This document shows, one piece after another, positions 7,041 to 15,441 of a stretch of DNA of 64,000 nt. A program made the position numbers and the translations under genes. The DNA is taken from contig JBCDAV010000008.1 in NCBI GenBank assembly GCA_039184865.1, forward strand, positions 124,001 through 188,000, given 5' to 3'. The notes beneath the pieces are model-generated. The model did no database searches and was not told the origin of the DNA. It saw only the letters and a program-made list of their open reading frames with translations. Every line of letters starts with the position of its first letter. Positions within the stretch are counted from its first letter, which is position 1. The stretch comes from Thermohalobaculum sp039184865. Lineage in GTDB: Bacteria; Pseudomonadota; Alphaproteobacteria; Rhodobacterales; Rhodobacteraceae.

Positions 7041-7958
7041 GTGGCGCTTGGCAACACCTCGGCGGAAAGCTCTCTGATCAGGACGGTGCATCGTGTCCTG
7101 CTGGGCCTGATGCTGGTGGTCTCGCTGATCCTGCTCATCCTGTGGCGGACGGAAAACCCGCGCCTCGAACGTATCCGCATGTCGCTGGTCGATGCGGTGG
7201 CGCCGTCGATGGCCTGGGTCGGCAAGCCGGTCGATTTCGTCTGGAACGTTGCCCGGGACTACCGGAACTTCCTCGACGTCTACGAGAAGAACAAGTCGCT
7301 GCGCCGCGAGATCCAGAGCCTGAAGGCCTGGCGCGAGCAGGCGCGTCTGCTGGAAGAGGAAAACGCGCAGCTTCGGGCCCTGAACAACGTGCGCATCGCG
7401 ACGCGGACAACGTTCGTCACGGGCGACATCATCGCCGACTCGGGTGGTCCGTTCCTGCAATCGGCCTTGGTCAATGTCGGGCGGGGCGACGGGGTCGAGG
7501 ACGGCTCTGCCGCGGTCGACGGGCACGGGCTCGTCGGCCGGGTCGTCGGGCTCGGCGACCGGGCCTCGCGTCTGCTGCTGCTGACGGACTTTTCCTCCCG
7601 CGTGCCGGTTGTAATCCAGCCTGACGCGCGCCGCGCGGTGCTGGCCGGAGACGGCACATCGGCGCCTAAGCTCGAATTCATCGACGGCTCGGACCGCATC
7701 AAGCCCGGCGATCTGGTCGAGACCTCCGGCGATGGGGGTGTCTTCCCACCGAACCTGCCGGTCGGGCGCGTGATCACCACGCCGTCGGGGACGTGGCGCG
7801 CCGCGCTTCTGGCAGACTATGCCCGGCTCGAGTTTGTCCGTTTGCTGCGCTACGATCCCGACACCCGGATTGACCGTCCCGGCGACCTCGTGCGCCCCGA
7901 TGGCGGAGAGGACGGTTCCGAAGATCCGATCGACGCGCTGGTCGGAGCGGCCGAATGA
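7041..7958 (+). CDS. mreC: Rod shape-determining protein MreC
   Basis: A 305-residue bitopic protein. One transmembrane helix (about residues 19-36), a periplasmic coiled coil (about 70-112, ending EEENAQLRALNNV) and a beta-rich MreC domain with VNVGRGDGVEDG and DGHGLVGRVVGLGDRASRLL. It links MreB to periplasmic penicillin-binding proteins. GTG start with a good GGGAGG site (AGGGAGGGCGCAG). It begins 24 bases after mreB and its stop overlaps the mreD start (ATGA), so translation is coupled. Confidence 0.96.
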   Translation: MALGNTSAESSLIRTVHRVLLGLMLVVSLILLILWRTENPRLERIRMSLVDAVAPSMAWVGKPVDFVWNVARDYRNFLDVYEKNKSLRREIQSLKAWREQARLLEEENAQLRALNNVRIATRTTFVTGDIIADSGGPFLQSALVNVGRGDGVEDGSAAVDGHGLVGRVVGLGDRASRLLLLTDFSSRVPVVIQPDARRAVLAGDGTSAPKLEFIDGSDRIKPGDLVETSGDGGVFPPNLPVGRVITTPSGTWRAALLADYARLEFVRLLRYDPDTRIDRPGDLVRPDGGEDGSEDPIDALVGAAE

Positions 7959-8488
7959 CCGCGCAGGACCGGCTCGAACCCTTCGATGCGGCGCGACTGG
8001 CCCGCATGGCCCTGCTGGTCTTGCTCGGGTTCCTGGTGATCTGCGTCGAGGCGATGCCGCTCGGGCTGGAAGCCACGGCCCGGCCCTCGCCCGACCTGCT
8101 GCTCTGCGTTGTCGCCTGCTGGTCGGTGCGCCAGCCGGGATCGGCTCCGGCGGTGCTGATCTTCGTGCTGGCCCTCTCGCGCGACCTGCTGACCGACGTG
8201 CCGGTCGGAGCCGGTGCGATGACGCTGCTGCTGGTCAGCGAGGTTCTGAAGCTCCGGCGCCGCGCGCTGGCGCGGTCGAGCTTCGCCACGGAGTGGGTGA
8301 CGGTGACGATCGCGGCCGCGGCGGCAAGCGCGCTGCAATGGCTGCTGGTGCTGATCGTGCTCGCGCAGCCGCCCTACCTGATCGATCTCTGGCATCAGGT
8401 GATCTACACGATGATGGCCTATCCGCTGGTCGCGGTGATGCTGCGATACGCGCTCAGGCTGTCGTGGAAACGGACCGAGGTCGCGTGA
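7955..8488 (+). CDS. mreD: Rod shape-determining protein MreD
   Basis: A 177-residue polytopic inner-membrane protein with about five hydrophobic helices. It is small and poorly conserved in sequence, as is usual for MreD. Identity comes from size, topology, the VLALSRDLLTDVPVGAGAM block typical of the family and position between mreC and mrdA. ATG overlaps the mreC stop, and its TGA overlaps the mrdA ATG by one base. Confidence 0.93.
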   Translation: MTAQDRLEPFDAARLARMALLVLLGFLVICVEAMPLGLEATARPSPDLLLCVVACWSVRQPGSAPAVLIFVLALSRDLLTDVPVGAGAMTLLLVSEVLKLRRRALARSSFATEWVTVTIAAAAASALQWLLVLIVLAQPPYLIDLWHQVIYTMMAYPLVAVMLRYALRLSWKRTEVA

Positions 8489-10413
8489 TGGCGCTGTTCG
8501 GGCGCAATTCGAAGCGAACCGACGGGGCCGACGACCGGCTGCCGGTGACGCGGCGCGGGTTCGCGCTTCTCGGCGTGCAGGCGGTCGTCCTCGGGGCGCT
8601 CGGCTGGCGGATGCGCCAGCTTCAGGTCGTGGAGACCGAGCGCTATCGCACGCTCGCCGAGGAGAACCGCATCAACATGCGGCTGATCGCGCCTGCACGG
8701 GCGCAGCTTTTCGACCGCAACGGCGAGCCGCTGGCCATCAACACCCGCAACTACCGCGTGGTGATGGTGCGCGAGCAGGCTGGCGATGCCGAGGAGATGC
8801 TGGAGCGGCTGAACCGGCTGATCGACATCCCGGATCACCAGCAACGTCGGGTGCTGAAGGAGATCAAGGGCAAGTCGGCCTTCGTGCCAATAGGCGTTGC
8901 CGAGCACCTGAGTTGGGAGGATTTCGCCGAGATCAACGCGAATGCTCCGGCGCTGCCCGGCATCCATCCCGAAGTGGGCCTGTCGCGCCACTATCCGCAC
9001 GGCGAGTTCACGGCGCATGTCGTCGGCTATGTCGGGCGGGTCACGCAACGCGATCTCGACCGGGTGAAATCATCGGGCCGCGAACCGGAACCGATCCTGC
9101 AGATCCCGGAATTCCAGATCGGCAAGACCGGCGCCGAGCGGGCGCTTGAATACGATCTGCGCGGGCAGGCGGGGAACCGGCGGATCGAGGTCAATTCGGT
9201 CGGCCGGGTGATCCGCGAACTTGACCGGACCGAGGGCGCGGGCGGCGAGGACCTGCACCTGACGCTCGATCTCGAGATCCAGAAATTCTGTCACGAGCGG
9301 CTGGGCGAGGAAAGCGCGGCCGCCGTTCTGATGGATGTGCGCAACGGCGATCTGCTGGCGATGGCGTCGAACCCGACCTACGATCCCAACCCGTTCGTGC
9401 TGGGGATCTCGTCTGCGGCCTACAAGCAGTTGCTGGACGACGATCACCGTCCGCTGCACAACAAGTGGGCGTCTGGCATGTACCCGCCGGGCTCGACCTT
9501 CAAGATGGTCGTGGCGCTCGCCGCACTGGAAGACGGCGTGATCAGCCCGAACGAGACGGTCTACTGCCCCGGCCATCTGCAACTGGGCAAGCGCAAGTTT
9601 CACTGTTGGCGCCGCGGCGGTCATGGTGCCGTCAACCTGCGCAAGTCGCTCGAGCAGTCCTGCGATGTTTACTACTACGAGGTTGCCAAGCGCGTCGGCA
9701 TCGAGAAGATCGCCGAGATGTCGCGCCGGCTCGGGCTTGGTGTCGATCTCGATCTGCCCGTGGCGGCTTTGCGGTCCGGCCTGATTCCGACCAAGGACTG
9801 GAAGCGCTCGCGGCACGAGACCGAATGGCTGGTCGGCGACACCCTGAACTCGGGAATCGGCCAGGGCTATGTGCTCGCGACACCGCTGCAACTCGCGGTG
9901 ATGACCTCGCGGCTGGCCTCGGGCAAGATGCTCGAACCCCGGCTGATCCGGGCGCGGGCGGGCTCGCCCGTGCTGGTCGAGCAGGGCGCCGATCTCGGCG
10001 TCGACCCGCGCCACCTCGCGCTTATCCGGCGCGGCATGTTCGACGTTGTGAACTCGGCGCGCGGCACGGCCAAGGGATCGCGGATCCGCGAGGACGATTT
10101 CCGCATGGCCGGCAAGACCGGCACGAGCCAGGTGCGCAATATCTCGAAGGCCGAGCGCGCGCGCGGCGTGATCCGGAACGAGGATCTGCCCTGGCACCGG
10201 CGCGACCATGCGCTGTTCGTCGGTTATGCACCGGCGGAGAACCCGCGCTATGCCGTCTCGGTCGTGGTCGAGCACGGCGGCGGCGGCTCGAAGGCGGCGG
10301 CACCGATCGCGCGCGACATCATGATGAAGGTGCGCGAGCACTACGGCGGATCGCGTCAGGTTCCGCTTGAGCAGGGGCAGAGCGTCCCGGGACAGCCTGC
10401 GAGCCGGACATGA
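8488..10413 (+). CDS. mrdA: Penicillin-binding protein 2 (elongation transpeptidase)
   Basis: A 641-residue class B penicillin-binding protein that cross-links peptidoglycan during cell elongation. A short cytoplasmic tail and a membrane anchor (about residues 24-42) precede a dimerisation/pedestal region starting at LIAPARAQLFDRNGEPLA. The transpeptidase domain has S336-T-F-K339 in PPGSTFK, the SCD triad in EQSCDVYYY (SxN position) and KTG in GKTGTSQVRN. The ATG at 8488 is the one coupled to mreD; the open frame upstream is out-of-gene. The stop overlaps mrdB (ATGA). Confidence 0.97.
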   Translation: MALFGRNSKRTDGADDRLPVTRRGFALLGVQAVVLGALGWRMRQLQVVETERYRTLAEENRINMRLIAPARAQLFDRNGEPLAINTRNYRVVMVREQAGDAEEMLERLNRLIDIPDHQQRRVLKEIKGKSAFVPIGVAEHLSWEDFAEINANAPALPGIHPEVGLSRHYPHGEFTAHVVGYVGRVTQRDLDRVKSSGREPEPILQIPEFQIGKTGAERALEYDLRGQAGNRRIEVNSVGRVIRELDRTEGAGGEDLHLTLDLEIQKFCHERLGEESAAAVLMDVRNGDLLAMASNPTYDPNPFVLGISSAAYKQLLDDDHRPLHNKWASGMYPPGSTFKMVVALAALEDGVISPNETVYCPGHLQLGKRKFHCWRRGGHGAVNLRKSLEQSCDVYYYEVAKRVGIEKIAEMSRRLGLGVDLDLPVAALRSGLIPTKDWKRSRHETEWLVGDTLNSGIGQGYVLATPLQLAVMTSRLASGKMLEPRLIRARAGSPVLVEQGADLGVDPRHLALIRRGMFDVVNSARGTAKGSRIREDDFRMAGKTGTSQVRNISKAERARGVIRNEDLPWHRRDHALFVGYAPAENPRYAVSVVVEHGGGGSKAAAPIARDIMMKVREHYGGSRQVPLEQGQSVPGQPASRT

Positions 10414-11555
10414 GCAGCCTTGCCGCGCGGCCGACCGTCGGCCTGACGCTGACCCAGAAAGTGCTGCGGCTGAACTGGGCGCTGATCCTGCTGATCACCG
10501 CGATCTCGGGAACAGGCTTCCTGATGCTCTATTCGGTCGCCGGGGGATCTCTTGATCCCTGGGCCGGCCGCCAGATCGTCCGGTTCGGCGTCGGCATCGT
10601 CGTGATGCTGATCGTGGCGCTGATCGACATCAAGGTCTGGCGCTGGTTCTCGCCGGTTGCCTATATCGGCGCGCTGGTCCTGCTGGTCGCCGTCGAATTC
10701 GTCGGCACCAAGGGCATGGGTGCGCAGCGCTGGCTGAACCTCGGACCGATCCAGTTGCAGCCATCCGAACTGATGAAGATCGGCGTCGTCATGGCGCTGG
10801 CGCGGTACTATGCGATCCTCGACCGTGATCGGGTCAGCCATCCGCTCTGGATGCTGCCGCCGCTGGCGATGATCATCGTACCGATGCTGCTGGTTCTGAA
10901 ACAGCCGGATCTCGGGACAGCACTGCTGATCGGGATGTCCGGGGCCGTGGTGATGTTTCTGGCGGGTGTGAGCTGGTGGTACTGGGGCACGCTCATCGTC
11001 GCCGGGGTAAGCGCCGTGTGGACTGTTCTCGAGTCGCGCGGGACCTCGTGGCAGATCCTGAACAACTACCAGTACACCCGCATCGACACGTTCCTCGATC
11101 CCGAACGGGATCCGCTTGGCGCGGGCTATCACATTACGCAGTCGAAGATCGCGCTGGGCGCTGGCGGCATATCCGGCCGCGGCTTCATGCAGGGCACCCA
11201 GAGCAGGCTCGACTTCCTGCCGGAGAAACACACCGATTTCATCTTCACCTCGCTCAGCGAGGAGTTCGGCTTTGTCGGCTCGTTGTCGCTGCTGGCGCTC
11301 TACGGGCTGGTGCTGGTGTTCTGCTTCGTCTCGATGGCGATCAACCGGGACAGGTTCGGCGCACTGCTGATCGGCGGCCTGTCGGCGACGTTCTTCTTCT
11401 TCTGGGCCGTGAACATGGCGATGGTGATGGGCCTGATCCCCGTCGTCGGTGTACCGCTGCCGCTGGTCAGCTATGGCGGGTCGGCCATGCTGGTGCTGCT
11501 GCTGAGCTTCGGTCTGATCCAGAGCGCGCATGTGCACCGGCCCAAGGTGCTGTGA
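10410..11555 (+). CDS. mrdB: Rod shape-determining protein RodA (SEDS glycosyltransferase)
   Basis: A 381-residue polytopic SEDS protein, the peptidoglycan glycosyltransferase partner of PBP2. About ten transmembrane helices. Family blocks include KGMGAQRWLNLGPIQLQPSE, LKQPDLGTALLIG, FLPEKHTDFIFTSLSEEFGF and GVPLPLVSYGGSAM, which carry the conserved Asp, Glu and the C-terminal signature. It closes the mre-mrd operon. The following 231 bases hold no gene I can support. Confidence 0.97.
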   Translation: MSSLAARPTVGLTLTQKVLRLNWALILLITAISGTGFLMLYSVAGGSLDPWAGRQIVRFGVGIVVMLIVALIDIKVWRWFSPVAYIGALVLLVAVEFVGTKGMGAQRWLNLGPIQLQPSELMKIGVVMALARYYAILDRDRVSHPLWMLPPLAMIIVPMLLVLKQPDLGTALLIGMSGAVVMFLAGVSWWYWGTLIVAGVSAVWTVLESRGTSWQILNNYQYTRIDTFLDPERDPLGAGYHITQSKIALGAGGISGRGFMQGTQSRLDFLPEKHTDFIFTSLSEEFGFVGSLSLLALYGLVLVFCFVSMAINRDRFGALLIGGLSATFFFFWAVNMAMVMGLIPVVGVPLPLVSYGGSAMLVLLLSFGLIQSAHVHRPKVL

Positions 11556-11786
11556 TCGGCGTTCTATGGTAGGCGTCGATTTGTCGAGTCAGTACTGTGT
11601 CGTCCAGACCATCACGCGAGCTTCGCAATAGGACTGGCACCGTTCGCTCGGTCAGGCTTGAAGCCCCGCGGCGGACACGTTTCCTGATCAACTCGAAGGT
11701 TTCTTAGAAGTCGTTGAAGCTGACTTTTGCACAAGCATTTCGGCGAGGAACTCATTGATCAGCAATGCGAAAGAAACGCACGCAGC

Positions 11787-13046
11787 CTACATCCGCACGA
11801 TCATGCCGTCCGCGAGAGACTGGCGGCAGGCTTTCCAGGCAGGCAGGGCTCCGGCGATGAACCCCGCGGCGATGACAGCGCCGAGCAGCGTCAGGTCGCG
11901 CGGCGTCGGCGGCTCGATCGGCAGGAACAGCCCGTATTCCGCCGCGATCCACGGTTGGGCGATCGCCAGCCCGGCATAGAGCAGTGCGAGGCCCAGCACG
12001 GCACCGATGACGGTCAGCAGGGCCGCCTCGGCGACCAGCAGGCCGAAGATATGGATCGGCCGGGCGCCGACCGAACGCAGAATCGCCATCTCGCGGCGTC
12101 GCTCGCCCAGACCCGCAAGCAGCATGATCAGCATGCCGAGAAGACCGGACGCGACGACGAAGATCGAGATCGCCGAAAGCGCCGCCTCGGCCGTGCCCAT
12201 CAGGTCCCACATCTCCTGCAAGGCAACGCCCGGCAGGATCGCGAGCAGGGGTTCTCGCCGGTCCTCGTTGATCTGGCGTTGCAACGCGAATGTCGCGAAA
12301 CGCGATTTCAGCCCGATCAGGATCGCCGTGACCGATTTCGGCGTGAGGTTCATCTGCCGCGCTTCCTCGGCCGATATCGTCAGGCCCGGCACGCGCGTGC
12401 CGCCCTGCCAGTCGACATGGATCGCCTCCATGCCTTCAAGGCTGATATGGATCGTGCGGTCGAGCGGCGTGCCGGTCGGAGCGAGAACGCCGACGACGCT
12501 GAACGGTTTGTCATCGTGTTTCTGAAAGCCCTCGACGCCGAGGCCGTGGGTGATGACCAGCGGATCGCCCATCGCGTAGCCGAGAGTCTCGGCCACCTCG
12601 GCTCCGAGAACCGCATCGTAGATGTCGTCGAACGGTTGGCCCGACGCGAACGCGAGGTTCTGCCTGCGGCCATAGCGGTAGTGATCGAAGTAGTCCGCCG
12701 TGGTCCCCAGCACGCGGTAGCCGCGATGCGAGTCGCCGAGCGAGAGCGGCAGTGCCCAGGCGACATCCGGGTGCCGCGTGATCCGCCGGTAGCTTGCCCA
12801 CGAGATGTTGTTCGTCGCATTGCCGATGCGGAACACGGAATAGAGCAGAAGCTGGGTCGCACCGGATCTTGCGCCGACGATCAGGTCGGTCCCGGAGATC
12901 GTGTTGGCAAAGCTCGTCCTCGCACCGGTACGGACCTTTTCGACGCCGAGCAGCAGCGTCACCGACACCGCGATCGCGACCACCGTGAGGATCGCGGTCA
13001 GGCGCCGGTTCCACAGGCTTTTCAGCGCAAGCGTCAGGATCGCCAT
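11787..13046 (-). CDS. FtsX/MacB-type ABC transporter permease (putative zinc-linked system)
   Basis: A 419-residue permease with an N-terminal membrane helix (residues 17-35), a large periplasmic MacB-like domain (about 40-260), then three C-terminal helices (about 275-305, 325-355 and 375-400) with the FtsX signature GERRREMAILRSVGARP. Four bases downstream of its ATPase, in an operon led by a ZrgA-like zinc-binding protein. Such MacB-like sets beside ZrgA and DUF3299 genes are zinc-responsive in pseudomonads. Direct metal import is unlikely for this fold; moving a zinc-binding protein or chelator across the membrane is more plausible (inference). Confidence 0.88.
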   Translation of the reverse strand: MAILTLALKSLWNRRLTAILTVVAIAVSVTLLLGVEKVRTGARTSFANTISGTDLIVGARSGATQLLLYSVFRIGNATNNISWASYRRITRHPDVAWALPLSLGDSHRGYRVLGTTADYFDHYRYGRRQNLAFASGQPFDDIYDAVLGAEVAETLGYAMGDPLVITHGLGVEGFQKHDDKPFSVVGVLAPTGTPLDRTIHISLEGMEAIHVDWQGGTRVPGLTISAEEARQMNLTPKSVTAILIGLKSRFATFALQRQINEDRREPLLAILPGVALQEMWDLMGTAEAALSAISIFVVASGLLGMLIMLLAGLGERRREMAILRSVGARPIHIFGLLVAEAALLTVIGAVLGLALLYAGLAIAQPWIAAEYGLFLPIEPPTPRDLTLLGAVIAAGFIAGALPAWKACRQSLADGMIVRM

Positions 13047-13050
13047 GGGA

Positions 13051-13767
13051 TCAGGCGGCAGTCTTCAGCGACGGCGCGGCGCGGTTGATCGCATCGAGAT
13101 CCACCGTGCGGTCGAACATCCCCGACAACCCGGTATCGTGCGACACGAAGATCACCGTCGCGCCGGACCGCGTCGTTTCCTCGAACAGCAGGCCGAGGAA
13201 GGCCTCGCGGGTATCGGCATCGATCGAAGAGGTCGGTTCGTCCGCGACGATGAGGTCCGGTTCGCCGATCAGCGCGCGGGCCGCGGCGACACGCTGCTGC
13301 TGGCCTACACTGAGGGTTGCGACAGCGCGCCCCGACAGGGCCTCGGGATCGAGCTGCATGTGGGTCAACAGGCGCCGGGCCTCGTCTTCGAGACTGCGCC
13401 CGGCGGTCGCCCGTTCGCGGCGGGCGGGCGAGAAACGGCAGGGCAGGGTGACGTTCTCAATCAGGCCGAGATAGGGCACGAGGTTGAACTGCTGGAAGAT
13501 GAAGCCGATCCGGTCGGAGCGGAACCGGTCGCGTGCGGCGGCCGGGAGTGCGGTGATCTCGGTCTCGCCGACACGGATCTGTCCTGATTGCGGTGCCGCG
13601 ACGCCGCCGATCGCGTTCAGAAGCGTGGTCTTGCCGCTGCCGGACGGGCCACGCAAAAAGATCCGGGCGCCGCGTTCGACGGCGAAGGACTCGATATCGA
13701 GGATGAGCGGCCCGGACCGGGTCCAGCGAAAGCGCAGATCATTCAGCTCTACGCCCGCCTCGTCCAT
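13051..13767 (-). CDS. ABC transporter ATP-binding protein (LolD/MacB type)
   Basis: A 238-residue ATPase powering the adjacent permease. Walker A GPSGSGKTTLLN near residue 40, Q-loop GFIFQQFNLVPYLG, signature LSVGQQQRVAAARAL and Walker B DLIVADEPTSSID, then the switch His in FVSHD. The order and size fit the LolD/MacB/DevA subfamily. It lies 25 bases after the ZrgA-like gene and 4 bases before the permease, all on the minus strand. Confidence 0.93.
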   Translation of the reverse strand: MDEAGVELNDLRFRWTRSGPLILDIESFAVERGARIFLRGPSGSGKTTLLNAIGGVAAPQSGQIRVGETEITALPAAARDRFRSDRIGFIFQQFNLVPYLGLIENVTLPCRFSPARRERATAGRSLEDEARRLLTHMQLDPEALSGRAVATLSVGQQQRVAAARALIGEPDLIVADEPTSSIDADTREAFLGLLFEETTRSGATVIFVSHDTGLSGMFDRTVDLDAINRAAPSLKTAA

Positions 13768-13792
13768 GCCGTGCCGCTCCGTGACTACCCGG

Positions 13793-14503
13793 TCAGAACT
13801 CTATCCGGGTGCTGTCGGGCGTCAACTCGGCAGCCGCCTGACCGTTCGGCGTCAGGGCCGCGGCATCCAGTTCTTCAGCCGCCGGGAACGTCTTGAAGTA
13901 GGTCGTCTCGATCGCGGTTACGGCCGTGATGTCCTTGCACTCGAAGTGGTAGTGGACGCGGAATTCGGCATGATCCGGGCCGAGGTCGCGATCGCCATGC
14001 GCATGATCGTCGTCTTTGTGACCGTGATCGTCATCCTTGTGCGCGTGATCATCGTCCTTGTGGCCGTGATCATCGTCCTTGTGGGCATGGTCGTCGTCCT
14101 TGTGACCGTGATCATCGTCCTTGTGGGCGTGATCGTCATCCTTGTGCCCGTGGTCGTCGTGATCGTGATCGCCGACCTTGACCGATCCGCCGTCGATCAG
14201 CGCGGAATAGATCTCGATGCCCTCGCTTTCGCAGCCGGCCGCGCCGGGCAGCGGGAACAGCGCTGCGGCACCCTTGAGCTTTTCGACCGCTGCATCGACC
14301 GCCGCATGATCGGCATCGGTCTTCGGAGCATGCTCGAAACCGACGATGTCGGCGCCGGGCGAGGTCAGTTCGATCTGCAACTCGTCGCCGTCGATGGCGA
14401 TTTTCAGATCGCCGTGACCGTGCTCGTGGGCGGCGTGCTGGGCAAGTGCCGGGCCCGCGAGAACACAGGACGCCATCAGCAGAGACAGTGTGGAAATGCG
14501 CAT
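13793..14503 (-). CDS. ZrgA-like periplasmic zinc-binding protein (DUF2796)
   Basis: A 236-residue secreted protein. Signal peptide about residues 1-21 (LMASCVLAGPALA), then a DUF2796 domain with HEHGHGDLKIAIDGDELQIE and, centrally (about residues 115-172), a histidine/aspartate repeat alternating HGHKDDD and HAHKDDD, an evident metal-binding stretch. The C-terminal domain resumes at FRVHYHFECKDITAVTAIET. ZrgA proteins help zinc acquisition at low concentration. A Zur-like palindrome lies 23 bases upstream of the start, which supports induction by zinc starvation. First gene of a three-gene operon with the ABC pair. Confidence 0.88.
   Translation of the reverse strand: MRISTLSLLMASCVLAGPALAQHAAHEHGHGDLKIAIDGDELQIELTSPGADIVGFEHAPKTDADHAAVDAAVEKLKGAAALFPLPGAAGCESEGIEIYSALIDGGSVKVGDHDHDDHGHKDDDHAHKDDDHGHKDDDHAHKDDDHGHKDDDHAHKDDDHGHKDDDHAHGDRDLGPDHAEFRVHYHFECKDITAVTAIETTYFKTFPAAEELDAAALTPNGQAAAELTPDSTRIEF
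13996..14166. repeat. Coding tandem repeat, 21-bp unit, His/Asp-rich
   Basis: About eight 21-base units inside the ZrgA-like gene, each encoding HGHKDDD or HAHKDDD, with units alternating so that a 42-base higher period is visible. The DNA copies are nearly but not exactly identical, so copy number probably varies by slippage and tunes metal capacity. Confidence 0.8.
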
Positions 14504-14525
14504 GGGTTTCCTCCGTGAGTGGTTA

Positions 14526-14540
14526 TGTTATCGTATATCA
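14526..14540. promoter_or_regulatory. Candidate Zur box upstream of the ZrgA-like gene
   Basis: TGTTATCGTATATCA, an inverted repeat TGTTAT-N3-ATATCA with one mismatch between the arms. It closely resembles the Zur operator upstream of znu genes in enterobacteria (TGTTATAATATCACA). It sits 23 bases before the ZrgA-like start, where Zur would block transcription when zinc is plentiful. No second copy was seen upstream of the DUF3299 gene. Confidence 0.65.
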
Positions 14541-14581
14541 GCTCACGGAAGCGCTTCAACCGGCGCGGTGCCCTGCCAAGG

Positions 14582-15238
14582 CTATTCGTAGGGCTCGATC
14601 GTCACGGCCTGCAGAGCGTAGCCGGTCGGCACATCGGCCGTACCGTCGACATATGTCAGCGACCGGCTCGCCTGCTCGACGCGGATCTGACCGGTGATCC
14701 AGACCGGCTCGTAGAGATTCGTGATCTCGAACTCCTCGCGCAGCTTGACGAAGACCATCTGGTTCGGCGGCGGCGGCGGCGTGTGAATGCAGGCCCCGAC
14801 ATAGGGCACGAGCAGGAACTCCGAGACGCCGCCATCGCTGAGTTCGAGCGGCAGCGCGTAGCCCGGCAGCCGGACGACCTCTCCGTCGAGCCCACGATTG
14901 ACCTCCATGTTGCGCCGGTCGATTTCGGCCTGAAGCTCGTTCAGTTCGGCCTCCAGCGCGTCGATATCGACGCCGAGCGTTTCGACGCGGAGCGCCGCTT
15001 CATGCGCCAGCCGCATGTCCTCGCCGTCTGGTGGGATCAGGCCGAGTTCGAGATCCGCCTTGGTGCGAAAGACGATGGCGAGATCCTCGCGTGCCTCGAT
15101 CGGCAGGGCGTTGAACGGGTTCACAAGCGGTGCGCCTTCGGGGATCAGGTCGTCCCAGTTGATCTGCCTAGGCGGCTCCGCGCCGGCGAGCGAGGTCGTC
15201 AAGGCGAGAAGCAAGGCGGCAATGAAGCTGCGCATCAT
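14582..15238 (-). CDS. DUF3299 domain protein, secreted
   Basis: A 218-residue protein with a signal peptide (MMRSFIAALLLALTTSLAGA). Then INWDDLIPEGAPLVNPFNAL, a helical charged segment (about 75-120) and the DUF3299 C-terminal domain with LLVPYVGACIHTPPPPPNQM and ITNLYEPVWITGQI. The conserved Cys-x-His in GACIHTPPPPPN could bind metal. Homologues sit beside ZrgA/MacB-like genes in other proteobacteria, which matches here. It lies upstream of the Zur box on the same strand, 78 bases before the ZrgA-like gene. The two ATGs are adjacent; 15238 or 15235 may be used. Confidence 0.85.
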   Translation of the reverse strand: MMRSFIAALLLALTTSLAGAEPPRQINWDDLIPEGAPLVNPFNALPIEAREDLAIVFRTKADLELGLIPPDGEDMRLAHEAALRVETLGVDIDALEAELNELQAEIDRRNMEVNRGLDGEVVRLPGYALPLELSDGGVSEFLLVPYVGACIHTPPPPPNQMVFVKLREEFEITNLYEPVWITGQIRVEQASRSLTYVDGTADVPTGYALQAVTIEPYE

Positions 15239-15372
15239 GGGTGCGGTTCCGTGCGGGACAAGGTTGCCGTCAACGTACGGTGTCGGCGCCCGTTTGCAAT
15301 CCGCAGGCCCCGATACTCGCGGAAATGTGGTTGCAGCCGGGCCCGTGAGACTGGACCACCGTCGGAAACGGG

Positions 15373-15400
15373 TTGAAATATTTCGCCCGATGGTTGTATC
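15373..15400 (+). promoter_or_regulatory. Candidate promoter of the exosortase locus
   Basis: TTGAAA, a 16-base spacer and TGTATC, ending 41 bases upstream of the xrtD start. The -35 is good and the -10 moderate. It is the only plausible pair in the 203-base divergent gap. Confidence 0.35.
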
Positions 15401-15441
15401 TGCGGGAAGGGGTGATCCGGTGACCTGACCGGAGGGCGACG

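Noticed and set aside
11556..11786. Insertion-sequence remnant after the rodA gene
   Set aside because: No terminal inverted repeats, target duplication or transposase motif could be seen.
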